This document shows positions 6,199 to 11,900 of a stretch of DNA of 11,900 bases, one piece after another (position 1 is the first letter of the stretch; each line of letters opens with the position of its first letter). The notes below the pieces were generated by a model. The model did no database searches, was not told the DNA's origin, and worked only from the letters and a program-made list of their open reading frames with translations. Location: contig JAHWLA010000062.1 in assembly GCA_019347595.1 (NCBI GenBank), positions 1 through 11,900 on the forward strand. The letters are read 5' to 3'. This stretch comes from Actinomycetota bacterium (GTDB lineage: Bacteria; Actinomycetota; Acidimicrobiia; Acidimicrobiales; JAHWLA01). The translations under genes were made by a program, and so were the position numbers.

Positions 6199-7190
6199 TC
6201 AGGCCAGGTGGACGGCGGGTGGGCCGGCGACGACCTCGCCGACGACCGCAAACCGTCGGGGACCGGCACGTCAGGCGTCACCGCCGCCAGCAAGCCGCCG
6301 GACGTCTGGGGGTCGTAGGCGAGCGTCTCCACGGCCGGCTCCACCCCGGCGCCGACGACCACCCCGCCCGCCAGCGCCTCCCGGTTCCGCACGTCGCCCG
6401 CGGTGCGCACGCCCGCGGCAGCCGCGGCCCAAGCCCCCGGGGTACAACGGCAGGGCTGGCGGCGTCGAAGCGCAGCGCCACCCGCCCGTCTCGGCCAGCT
6501 CCCGCCCGTGGCCCAGCAGCCCGTAGCCGGTCACGTCGGTCACGGCAGACGGCGGCAACGGCAACGCGTGCAGCGCCTCGGCGGCGGCCCGGTTCAGCGT
6601 CCGCATGCCGGCCACGCACGCCGCCTTGTCGCCGTCCGACCCGCCCGCCCGCACGATCCCCGTCCCCAGCGGCTTCGACAGCACCAGCCGGTCGCCCACC
6701 CTCGCGCCGCCCTTGGTCCACACCCGGTCGGGGTGCACCAGCCCCTGCACGGCCAGCCCGAAGATCGGCTCGTCGGACCGGATGGTGTGGCCGCCCGCCA
6801 CCACGCCGCCCGCCGAGGCCACCACCTCGGCCGCCGACCCCAGGATCGAGGCCACCGCCGAGCTCGGCAGCCGCTCGGGGAACGCCGCCACGTTGAGGGC
6901 GAGCACCACCCGGCCCCCCATGGCGAACACGTCGCTGCACGCGTTGGCCGCCGCCACGGCCCCGAAGTCGGCGGGATCGTCGACCAGCGGGGGGAAGAAG
7001 TCCGTCGTCGACATCGACGCCAGGTCGGCGCTCAGGCGCACCACGGCGGCGTCGTCGTAGGGCGCCGGCCCCCCAGCACGTCGGGCCGCTCGCGCGCCAG
7101 CGACGCCACCATCGCCCGCAGCGGCGCCGCCCCCCACTTGGCCGCGCACCCCCCGCACGTCGTCCACTCGGTGAGGCGGACGTCAGGCAA
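6199..7190 (-). pseudogene. selD: Selenide, water dikinase with five frameshifts
   Basis: SelD makes selenophosphate from selenide and ATP for selenocysteine and selenouridine synthesis. The sequence runs from a TTG at 7188-7190 (RLTEWTTCGGCAAKWGAAPL, with Cys15 and Lys18 aligning with the catalytic pair) to a TGA at 6199-6201 (GEVVAGPPAVHLA). In between are PAPYDDAAVV, STTDFFPPLVDDPADFG, NACSDVFAMGG, GGHTIRSDEP, VTDVTGYGLLGH and LAYDPQTSGGLLAAV. These lie in changing frames. Restoring the protein needs one base added at 7069-7074, one added near 6481-6487, one removed near 6453-6460, one removed at 6434-6438 and one added near 6246-6248. The span is 992 nt, one short of 331 codons, matching a net change of -1. 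There are no nonsense mutations. Most sites are G/C runs, so sequencing error is possible, but all neighbours are intact. Confidence 0.85.
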
Positions 7191-7299
7191 CGTTCAGCCC
7201 AAGTTTTCTCAAATGACCCAGTTTCGCCTTGCAGCCGACGCACACAAGGAGAAGGATGGGAACGACGGCACCATCCGCGCAGAGACAGGGGGCCGACCA
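7191..7299. other. Divergent intergenic region between selD and the 77-aa gene
   Basis: This is the most A+T-rich stretch of the window (AAGTTTTCTCAAATGACCCA near 7201-7220), as expected for promoter DNA. It holds a strong AAGGAG ribosome-site-like sequence at 7246-7251, placed 4 nt before an ATG at 7256 that opens a 29-codon frame (7256-7345) overlapping the 77-aa gene. I could not pick out convincing -35/-10 pairs. Confidence 0.4.
7287..7292 (+). promoter_or_regulatory. Ribosome binding site AGGGGG of the 77-aa gene
   Basis: AGGGGG lies 7 nt before the ATG at 7300. It supports that start over an in-frame ATG at 7213, which would add 29 residues of unconvincing sequence. Confidence 0.55.
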
Positions 7300-7533
7300 A
7301 TGGCGGACGTATCTGCGATCGATCTTGTCGTGGACGAACGGCTGAAGCCGGGCATGCCGGTGGAGGTACGCAGCCGGTTCGACCACCGCTGGTGCAGGGG
7401 TTTCGAGGTGGCCGAGGTGACCGCCGACGGCTACCGGCTCAAGCGCCTGTCCGACATGACAACACTGCCGGTGGAGTTCTCGGTCGACGACGTCCGTCGG
7501 GAGCGCAAGAAGCAAGGGCTCTGGTGGTACTGA
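7300..7533 (+). CDS. Small protein of unknown function, possible SH3/Tudor-like fold
   Basis: A 77-residue soluble protein, starting MADVSAIDLVVDERLKPGMP and ending RRERKKQGLWWY. The core VEVRSRFDHRWCRGFEVAEV, then GYRLKRLSD and TTLPVEFSVDDVRRER, reads as short strands carrying charged and aromatic residues. This is like a small beta-barrel of the SH3/Tudor sort; that fold is an inference from pattern alone. I recall similar short proteins from actinobacteria but know no function. The ATG is chosen for the AGGGGG site 7 nt upstream. The gene stands alone on the plus strand, divergent from selD and convergent with the GYD-domain gene 17 nt away. The reading frame is open far upstream, but that part is antisense to selD and is not real coding sequence. 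Confidence 0.8.
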   Translation: MADVSAIDLVVDERLKPGMPVEVRSRFDHRWCRGFEVAEVTADGYRLKRLSDMTTLPVEFSVDDVRRERKKQGLWWY

Positions 7534-7545
7534 GCGGTTGATGCC

Positions 7546-7560
7546 GCGGCCTACGGCCGC
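7546..7560. terminator. Short GC stem between convergent genes
   Basis: GCGGCC (7546-7551), loop TAC, GGCCGC (7555-7560) forms a 6-bp stem in the 17-nt gap between the 77-aa gene and the convergent GYD-domain gene, and it includes the latter's stop codon. No T-tract follows. Termination here is only a possibility. Confidence 0.25.
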
Positions 7561-7838
7561 AGCGCTTCGATGTACTCCTCGACGGGGATGGCGCCCATGG
7601 TGAGGGTCTTCACCGTCCCTCGGGCGCCGAGGATGAGCGCCACCTTCGCCATGGTCACGTCGTCGGGCGCCTCCAGCACGTTGAGGAAGTCGTAGGGGCC
7701 GAGCAGGGCGAACTGCTCCAGCACCTTCACGCCCAGGGCCTCGACCTCGGCGTTCACCCCCCGCACGCGTTCCGGGTTCTCCCGCAGCGTCGCCGCGCCC
7801 TCGGGTCCGAGCGTCGAGAGCATGATGAACTTCGGCAT
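7551..7838 (-). CDS. GYD-domain protein
   Basis: A 95-residue protein that fits the GYD-domain family, small ferredoxin-like-fold proteins of unknown biochemical role. The start MPKFIMLSTLGPEGAATLRE matches the usual first strand and helix. The middle ALGVKVLEQFALLGPYDFLN has the family's central motif as GPYD in place of GxYD. It is followed by VLEAPDDVTMAKVALILGARG and by VKTLTMGAIPVEEYIEAL, the typical last strand and helix. The length equals the whole domain. The ATG at 7836-7838 lies 10 nt after the RpiB-like gene stop, so the two are probably cotranscribed, though nothing ties their functions. There is no Shine-Dalgarno; reinitiation from the upstream gene is likely. The frame is open further upstream, but that is antisense or out of frame to its neighbours. 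Confidence 0.85.
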   Translation of the reverse strand: MPKFIMLSTLGPEGAATLRENPERVRGVNAEVEALGVKVLEQFALLGPYDFLNVLEAPDDVTMAKVALILGARGTVKTLTMGAIPVEEYIEALRP

Positions 7839-7848
7839 GGCGCGAACG

Positions 7849-8256
7849 CTAACCCACGCGAGCGATCTGCTCGCGTTCGTCGTCGTCGGTCTCGGTGACG
7901 AGGAAGGCGTCGAGCATCTCGCGGGCGACCTGCGGCGACGTGAGCCGCAGCCCGAAGGCAAGCACGTTGGCGTCGTTCCACCGGCGAGCGCCACGCGCCG
8001 TCTCGGCGTCGGTGCACAGGGCAGCGCGCACGCCCGGCACCTTGTTGGCGGCCATCGACACGCCGGTGCCCGTCCAGCAGCACACCACGCCGCGGTCGGC
8101 CTCCCCGCGCGCCACCGTCTCCCCCACGGCGCGGCCGACGTCGGCCCACCGTTCGCCGTCGGCCACCACGACGACCTCGTGGCCCCGGCTGCGCAGGTCG
8201 CCCACCACCTCGTCGGTGACGGGCGTCCGCTCGTCGGTGCCGAACACGATCCGCAT
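7849..8256 (-). CDS. RpiB/LacA/LacB-family sugar-phosphate isomerase-like protein
   Basis: A 135-residue protein of the RpiB/LacAB fold, enzymes that interconvert aldose and ketose phosphates. Recognisable parts are MRIVFGTDERTP, GVVCCWTGTGVSMAANKVPG (residues 56-75, with Cys60 at the catalytic-Cys position), VRAALCTDAETARGARRW and NDANVLAFGLRL (94-105). Relative to E. coli RpiB, the His of the GCDH motif is Glu9 here, and the His before NDANVL is Trp93. The residue after the catalytic Cys is Trp rather than Gly. True ribose-5-phosphate isomerase activity is therefore doubtful; another sugar phosphate is more likely. The C-terminus is also shorter and acidic (TETDDDEREQIARVG). The ATG at 8254-8256 follows a TACGCT hexamer by 7 nt, suggesting a leaderless mRNA shared with the GYD gene. 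Confidence 0.85.
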   Translation of the reverse strand: MRIVFGTDERTPVTDEVVGDLRSRGHEVVVVADGERWADVGRAVGETVARGEADRGVVCCWTGTGVSMAANKVPGVRAALCTDAETARGARRWNDANVLAFGLRLTSPQVAREMLDAFLVTETDDDEREQIARVG

Positions 8257-8263
8257 GCGCGCG

Positions 8264-8269
8264 AGCGTA
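8264..8269 (-). promoter_or_regulatory. -10-like element TACGCT, probable leaderless promoter
   Basis: On the minus strand TACGCT is followed by 7 nt and then the ATG of the RpiB-like gene. No Shine-Dalgarno is present in the 41-bp divergent gap, and the spacing equals that seen before rnhB and the small membrane protein. Confidence 0.4.
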
Positions 8270-8284
8270 CGACGGCGGAGCGGG

Positions 8285-8290
8285 CAGAAT
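8285..8290 (+). promoter_or_regulatory. -10-like element CAGAAT before map
   Basis: CAGAAT keeps the key A2 and T6 of the actinobacterial -10 and lies 7 nt before the ATG at 8298. An AGGG directly abuts the ATG and is too close to act as a normal ribosome site. A leaderless or near-leaderless transcript is the simplest reading. Confidence 0.35.
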
Positions 8291-8297
8291 CGCAGGG

Positions 8298-9233
8298 ATG
8301 GCGACCCGCCTCGTCCGGTCCAACGACCCGTGCTGGTGCGGCAGCGGCCGCAAGTTCAAGCGCTGCCACAAGGACTCCGCCGAGCGCGTCCGGCCCGGCC
8401 GCATCAGCCCGTGGCGCGCCGTGCCCGAACGCATCGCCCGCCCGCCCTACGCCGACACCGGCGAGCCGTTGCCGTGGGAGGAGCCGTTGGTCAAGGCGCC
8501 CGACGTCGTCGCCCGCATGCGGCGGGCCGGGCGGCTGGCGGCCACCGTGCTGCGCACAGTGGGAGAGGCGGTGCGGCCCGGCATCACCACCGACGCCCTC
8601 GACGCCCTCGCCCACGAGCTGATCACCGAGGCGGGCGCCTACCCCAGCCCGCTCAACTACCACGGCTACCCCAAGTCGCTGTGCACGTCGGTGAACGAGG
8701 TGATCTGCCACGGCATCCCCGACGACCGGGTGCTGCGCGACGGCGACATCGTCAACCTCGACGTCACCGTGTACCTCGACGGCGTGCACGGCGACACCAA
8801 CGCGACCTTCCTGGTGGGCAACGTCGACCCCGAGTCGCGGCGGCTGGTCGACGTGACCCGCCAGTGCCTCCAAAGGGGCATCGACGCCGTACGGCCCGGG
8901 CGGCCGATCTCCGACATCGGCCGCGCCATCGAGGCGCATGCGTCGGCCCACGGCTACGGCGTGGTGCGGGCCTTCGTGGGCCACGGCATCGGCGAGCAGT
9001 TCCACGCCAACCTCCACGTCCCCCACTACTACGAGCCCGCGGCCGACACAGTCATGGAGCGGGGGATGACGTTCACCATCGAGCCCATGATCACCATGGG
9101 CGACTGGCGCCACGACCTGTGGGACGACGGCTGGACGGCCGTCACCCGCGACGGCCGGCGCACCGCGCAGTTCGAGCACACCCTGCTGGTGACCGACGAC
9201 GGCGCCGAGGTGCTGACCACATGCGACGGGTAG
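8298..9233 (+). CDS. map: Methionine aminopeptidase type I with N-terminal SEC-C zinc motif
   Basis: A 311-residue cytosolic metalloprotease that removes the initiator Met from new proteins. An N-terminal SEC-C zinc motif NDPCWCGSGRKFKRCHKD has ligands Cys12, Cys14, Cys23 and His24. A Pro/Arg-rich linker (about residues 30-65) leads to the catalytic domain. The five dimetal ligands are all visible: Asp155 (IVNLDVTVYL), Asp166 (GVHGDTNATF), His229 (FVGHGIGEQFH), Glu262 (FTIEPMI) and Glu293 (QFEHTLL). His138 of NEVICHGIP is also present. SEC-C extensions on this enzyme are known in several bacteria and probably help ribosome or chaperone contact. The ATG is fixed by the SEC-C motif beginning within 10 residues. 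The 3' end overlaps the start of the GH38 gene by 13 nt. Confidence 0.96.
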   Translation: MATRLVRSNDPCWCGSGRKFKRCHKDSAERVRPGRISPWRAVPERIARPPYADTGEPLPWEEPLVKAPDVVARMRRAGRLAATVLRTVGEAVRPGITTDALDALAHELITEAGAYPSPLNYHGYPKSLCTSVNEVICHGIPDDRVLRDGDIVNLDVTVYLDGVHGDTNATFLVGNVDPESRRLVDVTRQCLQRGIDAVRPGRPISDIGRAIEAHASAHGYGVVRAFVGHGIGEQFHANLHVPHYYEPAADTVMERGMTFTIEPMITMGDWRHDLWDDGWTAVTRDGRRTAQFEHTLLVTDDGAEVLTTCDG

Positions 9234-11812
9234 CGATCGTCCCCCACACCCACTGGGACCGCGAGTGGTACGCGCCGTTCCAGACGTTCCGGCTGCGGCT
9301 GGTCGAGCTGCTCGACTCGTTCCTCCCCGCGCTCGAGCGCGACCTCTCCTACGCTCACTTCCTGCTCGACGGGCAGATGGCCGTCGTCGACGACTACCTG
9401 GAAGTGCGCCCCGAGGAGGAGGAGCGGCTGCGGCGGCTGGCGGCGTCGGGGCGGCTGTCGATGGGGCCGTGGTACATCCTCATGGACGAGTTCCTCGTCT
9501 CCGGCGAGACCATCGTCCGCAACCTCCAGCGGGGCCTGACGCGGGCGGCGGCGTTCGGCGGCGCCTCGCCCGTCGGCTACCTGCCCGACATGTTCGGCCA
9601 CATCGCCCAGATGCCGCAGTTGCTCCAGCAGGCGGGCATGGCGCACACCGTGGTGTGGCGGGGAGTGCCGTCGGCCGTCGACCGCAACGCCTTCTGGTGG
9701 TCGGCTCCCGACGGCTCCACGGTGCGGGCCGAGTTCATGCCCAAGGGCTACGGCAACGGGGCGGCCATCCCCGACGACGCCAAGGCCCTCGTGCGCCGCA
9801 TCGCCGCCCACGACGCCGAGGTCGGATCGTTCCTGCTCGACGGCATGCTGTGGATGAACGGCACCGACCACCAGGTGCCGCAGCCGTGGCTGGGGCGGGT
9901 GGTGGCCGAGGCCAACGACATCCAGTCCGACTACCGGCTGGAGGTCACCTCGCTGGCCGCCTACCTGGCCGACGCGCCGACCGAGGGCCTGCCGTCGTGG
10001 ACCGGCGAGCTGCGCTCCGGAGCCATGAGCAACCTGTTGATGGGCGTCGGGTCGAACCGGGTCGACGTCAAGCAGGCGGCGGCGCGGGCGGAGCGTTCGT
10101 TGGAGCGTCGAGCGGAGCCGCTGTGCGCGCTGTTCTTCCCCGCCTCGTCGTGGCCGGGCTCGTTGCTCGACCTGGCCTGGCGGGAGGTGATCCGCAACTC
10201 CGCGCACGACTCCGTGTGCGCGTGCTCGGCCGACGAAGCCGTCGACGCGGTGCTCGTGCGCTACGCCGAGGCCCGGCAGATCGCCGAGGGGCTGGCGGCG
10301 CGGGCGGTCGACGCCGTGGGCGCGTCGATGGCGAACGCCGGCGTGGTCGTGGTCAACGCGTCGCCGCGCACCCGGGGCGGCTTGGTGGAGCTGCTGCTGC
10401 CGGGCGACGGGCCGGTGTCGGGGGCGCAGGTGCTGCGATCGCGGACGGCGACACTGGCCGAGCACCGGCTGAGCGGACGCGAACTGGGCGGCATCCTCGG
10501 GCAGATCCGCAGCCAGCAGCTCGACGAGGACACCTACGTCAACGCCATCCGCGTGGAGGAGACCGACGACGGGCTCGACATCGTCATCGAGGCCGACGCC
10601 CGGCTGCGCACCGAGTTCCTGGTGGAGGAGGCCAAGCGCGACCTCTATGCCCGAGCCGGGGCCAACCCCGACGCGCCGGTGCGGGTGCGCATCGAGCAGC
10701 CGCCGTCGCGACGGGTGCTGGTGCGAGTCGACGACGTGCCCGGCTTCGGCTGGAAGCTGTGGGAGATGGCCCCCGCCACCGTCGAGCCGGTGGTCGTCGG
10801 CGACGACGGCATGTCGATGGCCAACGGGTTGGTGTCCGCGGCGGTCGACAGCGGCGACGGCACGTTTTCGGTCGACGGCGTGGCGGGCTTCGACCGGCTG
10901 GTCGACTCGCTCGACTGCGGCGACACCTACAACTACTGCCCACCGGAGAACGACGTGGTGGTCGACACGCCGTCGTCGGTCGACGTGCGGGTGCTGGAGC
11001 GCGGGCCCATCCGGGCGCGGCTCGAGGTGACCCGGTCGTTCACGTGGCAGGACCGTGCCGTCGTCGTGGTGACGGTGCTGGAGCTGCAAGCGGGCGAGCG
11101 GGCAGTGCGGGTGCACACCACGTTCGACAATCCCGTCGGCGACCACCGGCTGCGGGCGGTGTTCCCGATCCCCGACGGGCCGGTGTCGTCGTCGTCGGCC
11201 GAGTGCGCGTTCGCCGTAGTGACACGCGGGCTCACGGCGGAAGGCGGCCCTAGCGAGTTGGGGCTGCCCACGTTCCCGTCGCGGCGGTTCGTGCGGGCGG
11301 GCGCGCTGACCGTTGTGCACGAGGGGCTGCTGGAGTACGAGGTGGTCGACGAGGGGAGGGCGCTGGCCCTCACGTTGTTGCGGGCCACGGGGATGCTGTC
11401 TCGCGTGGAGCTGGCCTACCGGCCGCTGCCCGCGGGGCCGCCGATACCGCTGGACGGGCCGCAGATGCTCGGCCGCTGCGAGGCGCGGTACGCGGTGTGC
11501 ACCGACCCCGACGCCGACCCGTTCGCGCTGGTGGACGACATGTTCCTGCCCTTGGAGGTCGTCAGCGCACCCGGGGGCGGCACGCGGCCGGACACCGGCA
11601 GCGCGTTGTCGGTCACCGGGGCCGAGGTGTCGGCCGTGGTGCGGGTAGACGACGGGCTGGAGGTGCGGGTGTTCAACCCGACGCCGTCGCCGACGGTGGT
11701 GTCGTTCGGCCCGCAGTCGGGGTGGCTGGTCGACCTGGTGGGCCGGCCACTGGCGCCGTTCGACGGCTCCTTCGAGCTGCGCGCCTTCGGCATCGCCACC
11801 GCCCGCCTGTGA
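9221..11812 (+). CDS. Glycoside hydrolase family 38 alpha-mannosidase
   Basis: An 863-residue retaining alpha-mannosidase of the bacterial GH38 type, close in length to mannosylglycerate hydrolase MngB. The zinc site opens at HTHWDREW (His11, Asp13). The nucleophile is Asp123 in GYLPDMFGHIAQMPQ, NGTDHQVPQP is at 213-222, and the last zinc ligand His329 lies in RNSAHDSVCACSADEA. The rest is the long beta-rich C-terminal region (for example SLDCGDTYNYCPPEND and ERAVRVHTTFDNPVGDHRLR). There is no signal peptide, so it acts in the cytoplasm, on imported or phosphorylated mannosides or on internal glycans. The ATG at 9221 lies inside map and puts the HTHWD motif at residue 9; no ribosome site is evident, so translation is probably coupled to map. 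The frame is intact throughout. The exact substrate is unknown. Confidence 0.93.
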   Translation: MRRVAIVPHTHWDREWYAPFQTFRLRLVELLDSFLPALERDLSYAHFLLDGQMAVVDDYLEVRPEEEERLRRLAASGRLSMGPWYILMDEFLVSGETIVRNLQRGLTRAAAFGGASPVGYLPDMFGHIAQMPQLLQQAGMAHTVVWRGVPSAVDRNAFWWSAPDGSTVRAEFMPKGYGNGAAIPDDAKALVRRIAAHDAEVGSFLLDGMLWMNGTDHQVPQPWLGRVVAEANDIQSDYRLEVTSLAAYLADAPTEGLPSWTGELRSGAMSNLLMGVGSNRVDVKQAAARAERSLERRAEPLCALFFPASSWPGSLLDLAWREVIRNSAHDSVCACSADEAVDAVLVRYAEARQIAEGLAARAVDAVGASMANAGVVVVNASPRTRGGLVELLLPGDGPVSGAQVLRSRTATLAEHRLSGRELGGILGQIRSQQLDEDTYVNAIRVEETDDGLDIVIEADARLRTEFLVEEAKRDLYARAGANPDAPVRVRIEQPPSRRVLVRVDDVPGFGWKLWEMAPATVEPVVVGDDGMSMANGLVSAAVDSGDGTFSVDGVAGFDRLVDSLDCGDTYNYCPPENDVVVDTPSSVDVRVLERGPIRARLEVTRSFTWQDRAVVVVTVLELQAGERAVRVHTTFDNPVGDHRLRAVFPIPDGPVSSSSAECAFAVVTRGLTAEGGPSELGLPTFPSRRFVRAGALTVVHEGLLEYEVVDEGRALALTLLRATGMLSRVELAYRPLPAGPPIPLDGPQMLGRCEARYAVCTDPDADPFALVDDMFLPLEVVSAPGGGTRPDTGSALSVTGAEVSAVVRVDDGLEVRVFNPTPSPTVVSFGPQSGWLVDLVGRPLAPFDGSFELRAFGIATARL

Positions 11813-11824
11813 CGGCAGCCCCAG

Positions 11825-11876
11825 CGTTCTGGTCCGTAGATCCGGCGCCCAGGCGCCGGATCTACGGACCAGAACG
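11825..11876 (+). terminator. 25-bp perfect hairpin after the GH38 gene
   Basis: Positions 11825-11849 are the exact reverse complement of 11852-11876, with CA between. The loop-proximal part is CCGGCGCC. It starts 12 nt after the GH38 stop. Placement is right for a terminator, but no T-tract follows; the next bases are GC-rich. Confidence 0.65.
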
Positions 11877-11889
11877 ACGCCGCGGCGTC
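11876..11889. repeat. 14-bp perfect palindrome beside the last hairpin
   Basis: GACGCCGCGGCGTC reads the same on both strands and shares its first base with the end of the 25-bp hairpin. The window ends 11 nt later, so its relation to the next gene cannot be judged. A short GC-rich palindrome can arise by chance in this composition. Confidence 0.4.
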
Positions 11890-11900
11890 ACAACGGGACG

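Noticed and set aside
5403..6410. A natural SelD-RNase HII fusion protein
   Set aside because: One frame does stay open from the SelD C-terminus into RNase HII. However, it crosses the long hairpin as nonsense sequence, the true SelD end (GEVVAGPPAVHLA then TGA) is in another frame, and rnhB has its own start and promoter-like hexamer.
3534..6896. A 1120-codon open frame on the plus strand
   Set aside because: It runs antisense through the ABC ATPase, permease, binding protein, rnhB and selD. Its product is rich in Arg, His, Pro and Gln, as expected for a shadow frame in very GC-rich DNA.
7839..9179. Upstream extension of the GYD-domain frame to 542 codons
   Set aside because: The extension is out of frame through the RpiB-like gene and antisense to map. 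The GYD domain begins exactly at the ATG at 7836-7838.
7895..9220. N-terminal extension of the GH38 frame by over 400 residues
   Set aside because: This part is antisense to the RpiB-like gene and out of frame with map, both of which are clearly real. The HTHWD motif placed at residue 9 fixes the start at 9221.
9029..11320. A 763-codon open frame opposite the GH38 gene
   Set aside because: The plus strand encodes a clear GH38 enzyme with all catalytic motifs. The opposite product has shadow-like composition and no recognisable motif.
1..11900. CRISPR array, tRNA/rRNA, transposase, phage or defence genes
   Set aside because: I saw no regularly spaced repeats, no cloverleaf, no rRNA-like sequence and no proteins of those families. 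The three long hairpins have different sequences and no spacer pattern.

Overview
The window is very GC-rich, with strong G/C at third codon positions, frequent GTG starts and few Shine-Dalgarno sites. This and the protein families suggest a high-GC actinobacterium, possibly of the Acidimicrobiia. The lineage is inferred from style and family resemblance, not from a marker gene. I see no phage, plasmid, insertion sequence, CRISPR array, tRNA or rRNA, and no recognisable defence island. Most genes are ordinary chromosomal housekeeping, transport and metabolic genes.

Left part (1-3033): a leftward cluster of a small two-helix membrane protein, a cytochrome P450 and the first 118 codons of an ABC exporter. 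It is packed tightly (4 nt gap, then a 4 nt stop/start overlap). Divergent from it is an acyl-CoA dehydrogenase. The 58 bp between the two start codons holds a perfect 9-2-9 palindrome that looks like a TetR-type operator, flanked by a -10-like hexamer on each side.

Middle part (3034-7190): a leftward unit of rnhB (ribonuclease HII) followed by a complete polar amino-acid ABC importer (lipoprotein binding protein, permease, ATPase). It converges on the acyl-CoA dehydrogenase at a 23-bp perfect hairpin. Upstream of rnhB lie another long hairpin and then a selD (selenide, water dikinase) that can only be read through with five single-base frame changes. Every other gene here is intact, so selD is either a young pseudogene or a local sequence-quality problem.

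Right part (7191-11900): a conserved-looking 77-aa protein reads rightward and converges on a GYD-domain gene and an RpiB/LacAB-like gene that read leftward. A 41-bp divergent gap then leads to a type I methionine aminopeptidase with an N-terminal SEC-C zinc motif. Its end overlaps by 13 nt an intact cytoplasmic GH38 alpha-mannosidase, which is followed by a 25-bp perfect hairpin.

Two patterns go beyond the gene list. Three very long hairpins without T-tracts sit 4-12 nt after stop codons. Five -10-like hexamers lie exactly 7-8 nt before start codons, implying leaderless mRNAs.
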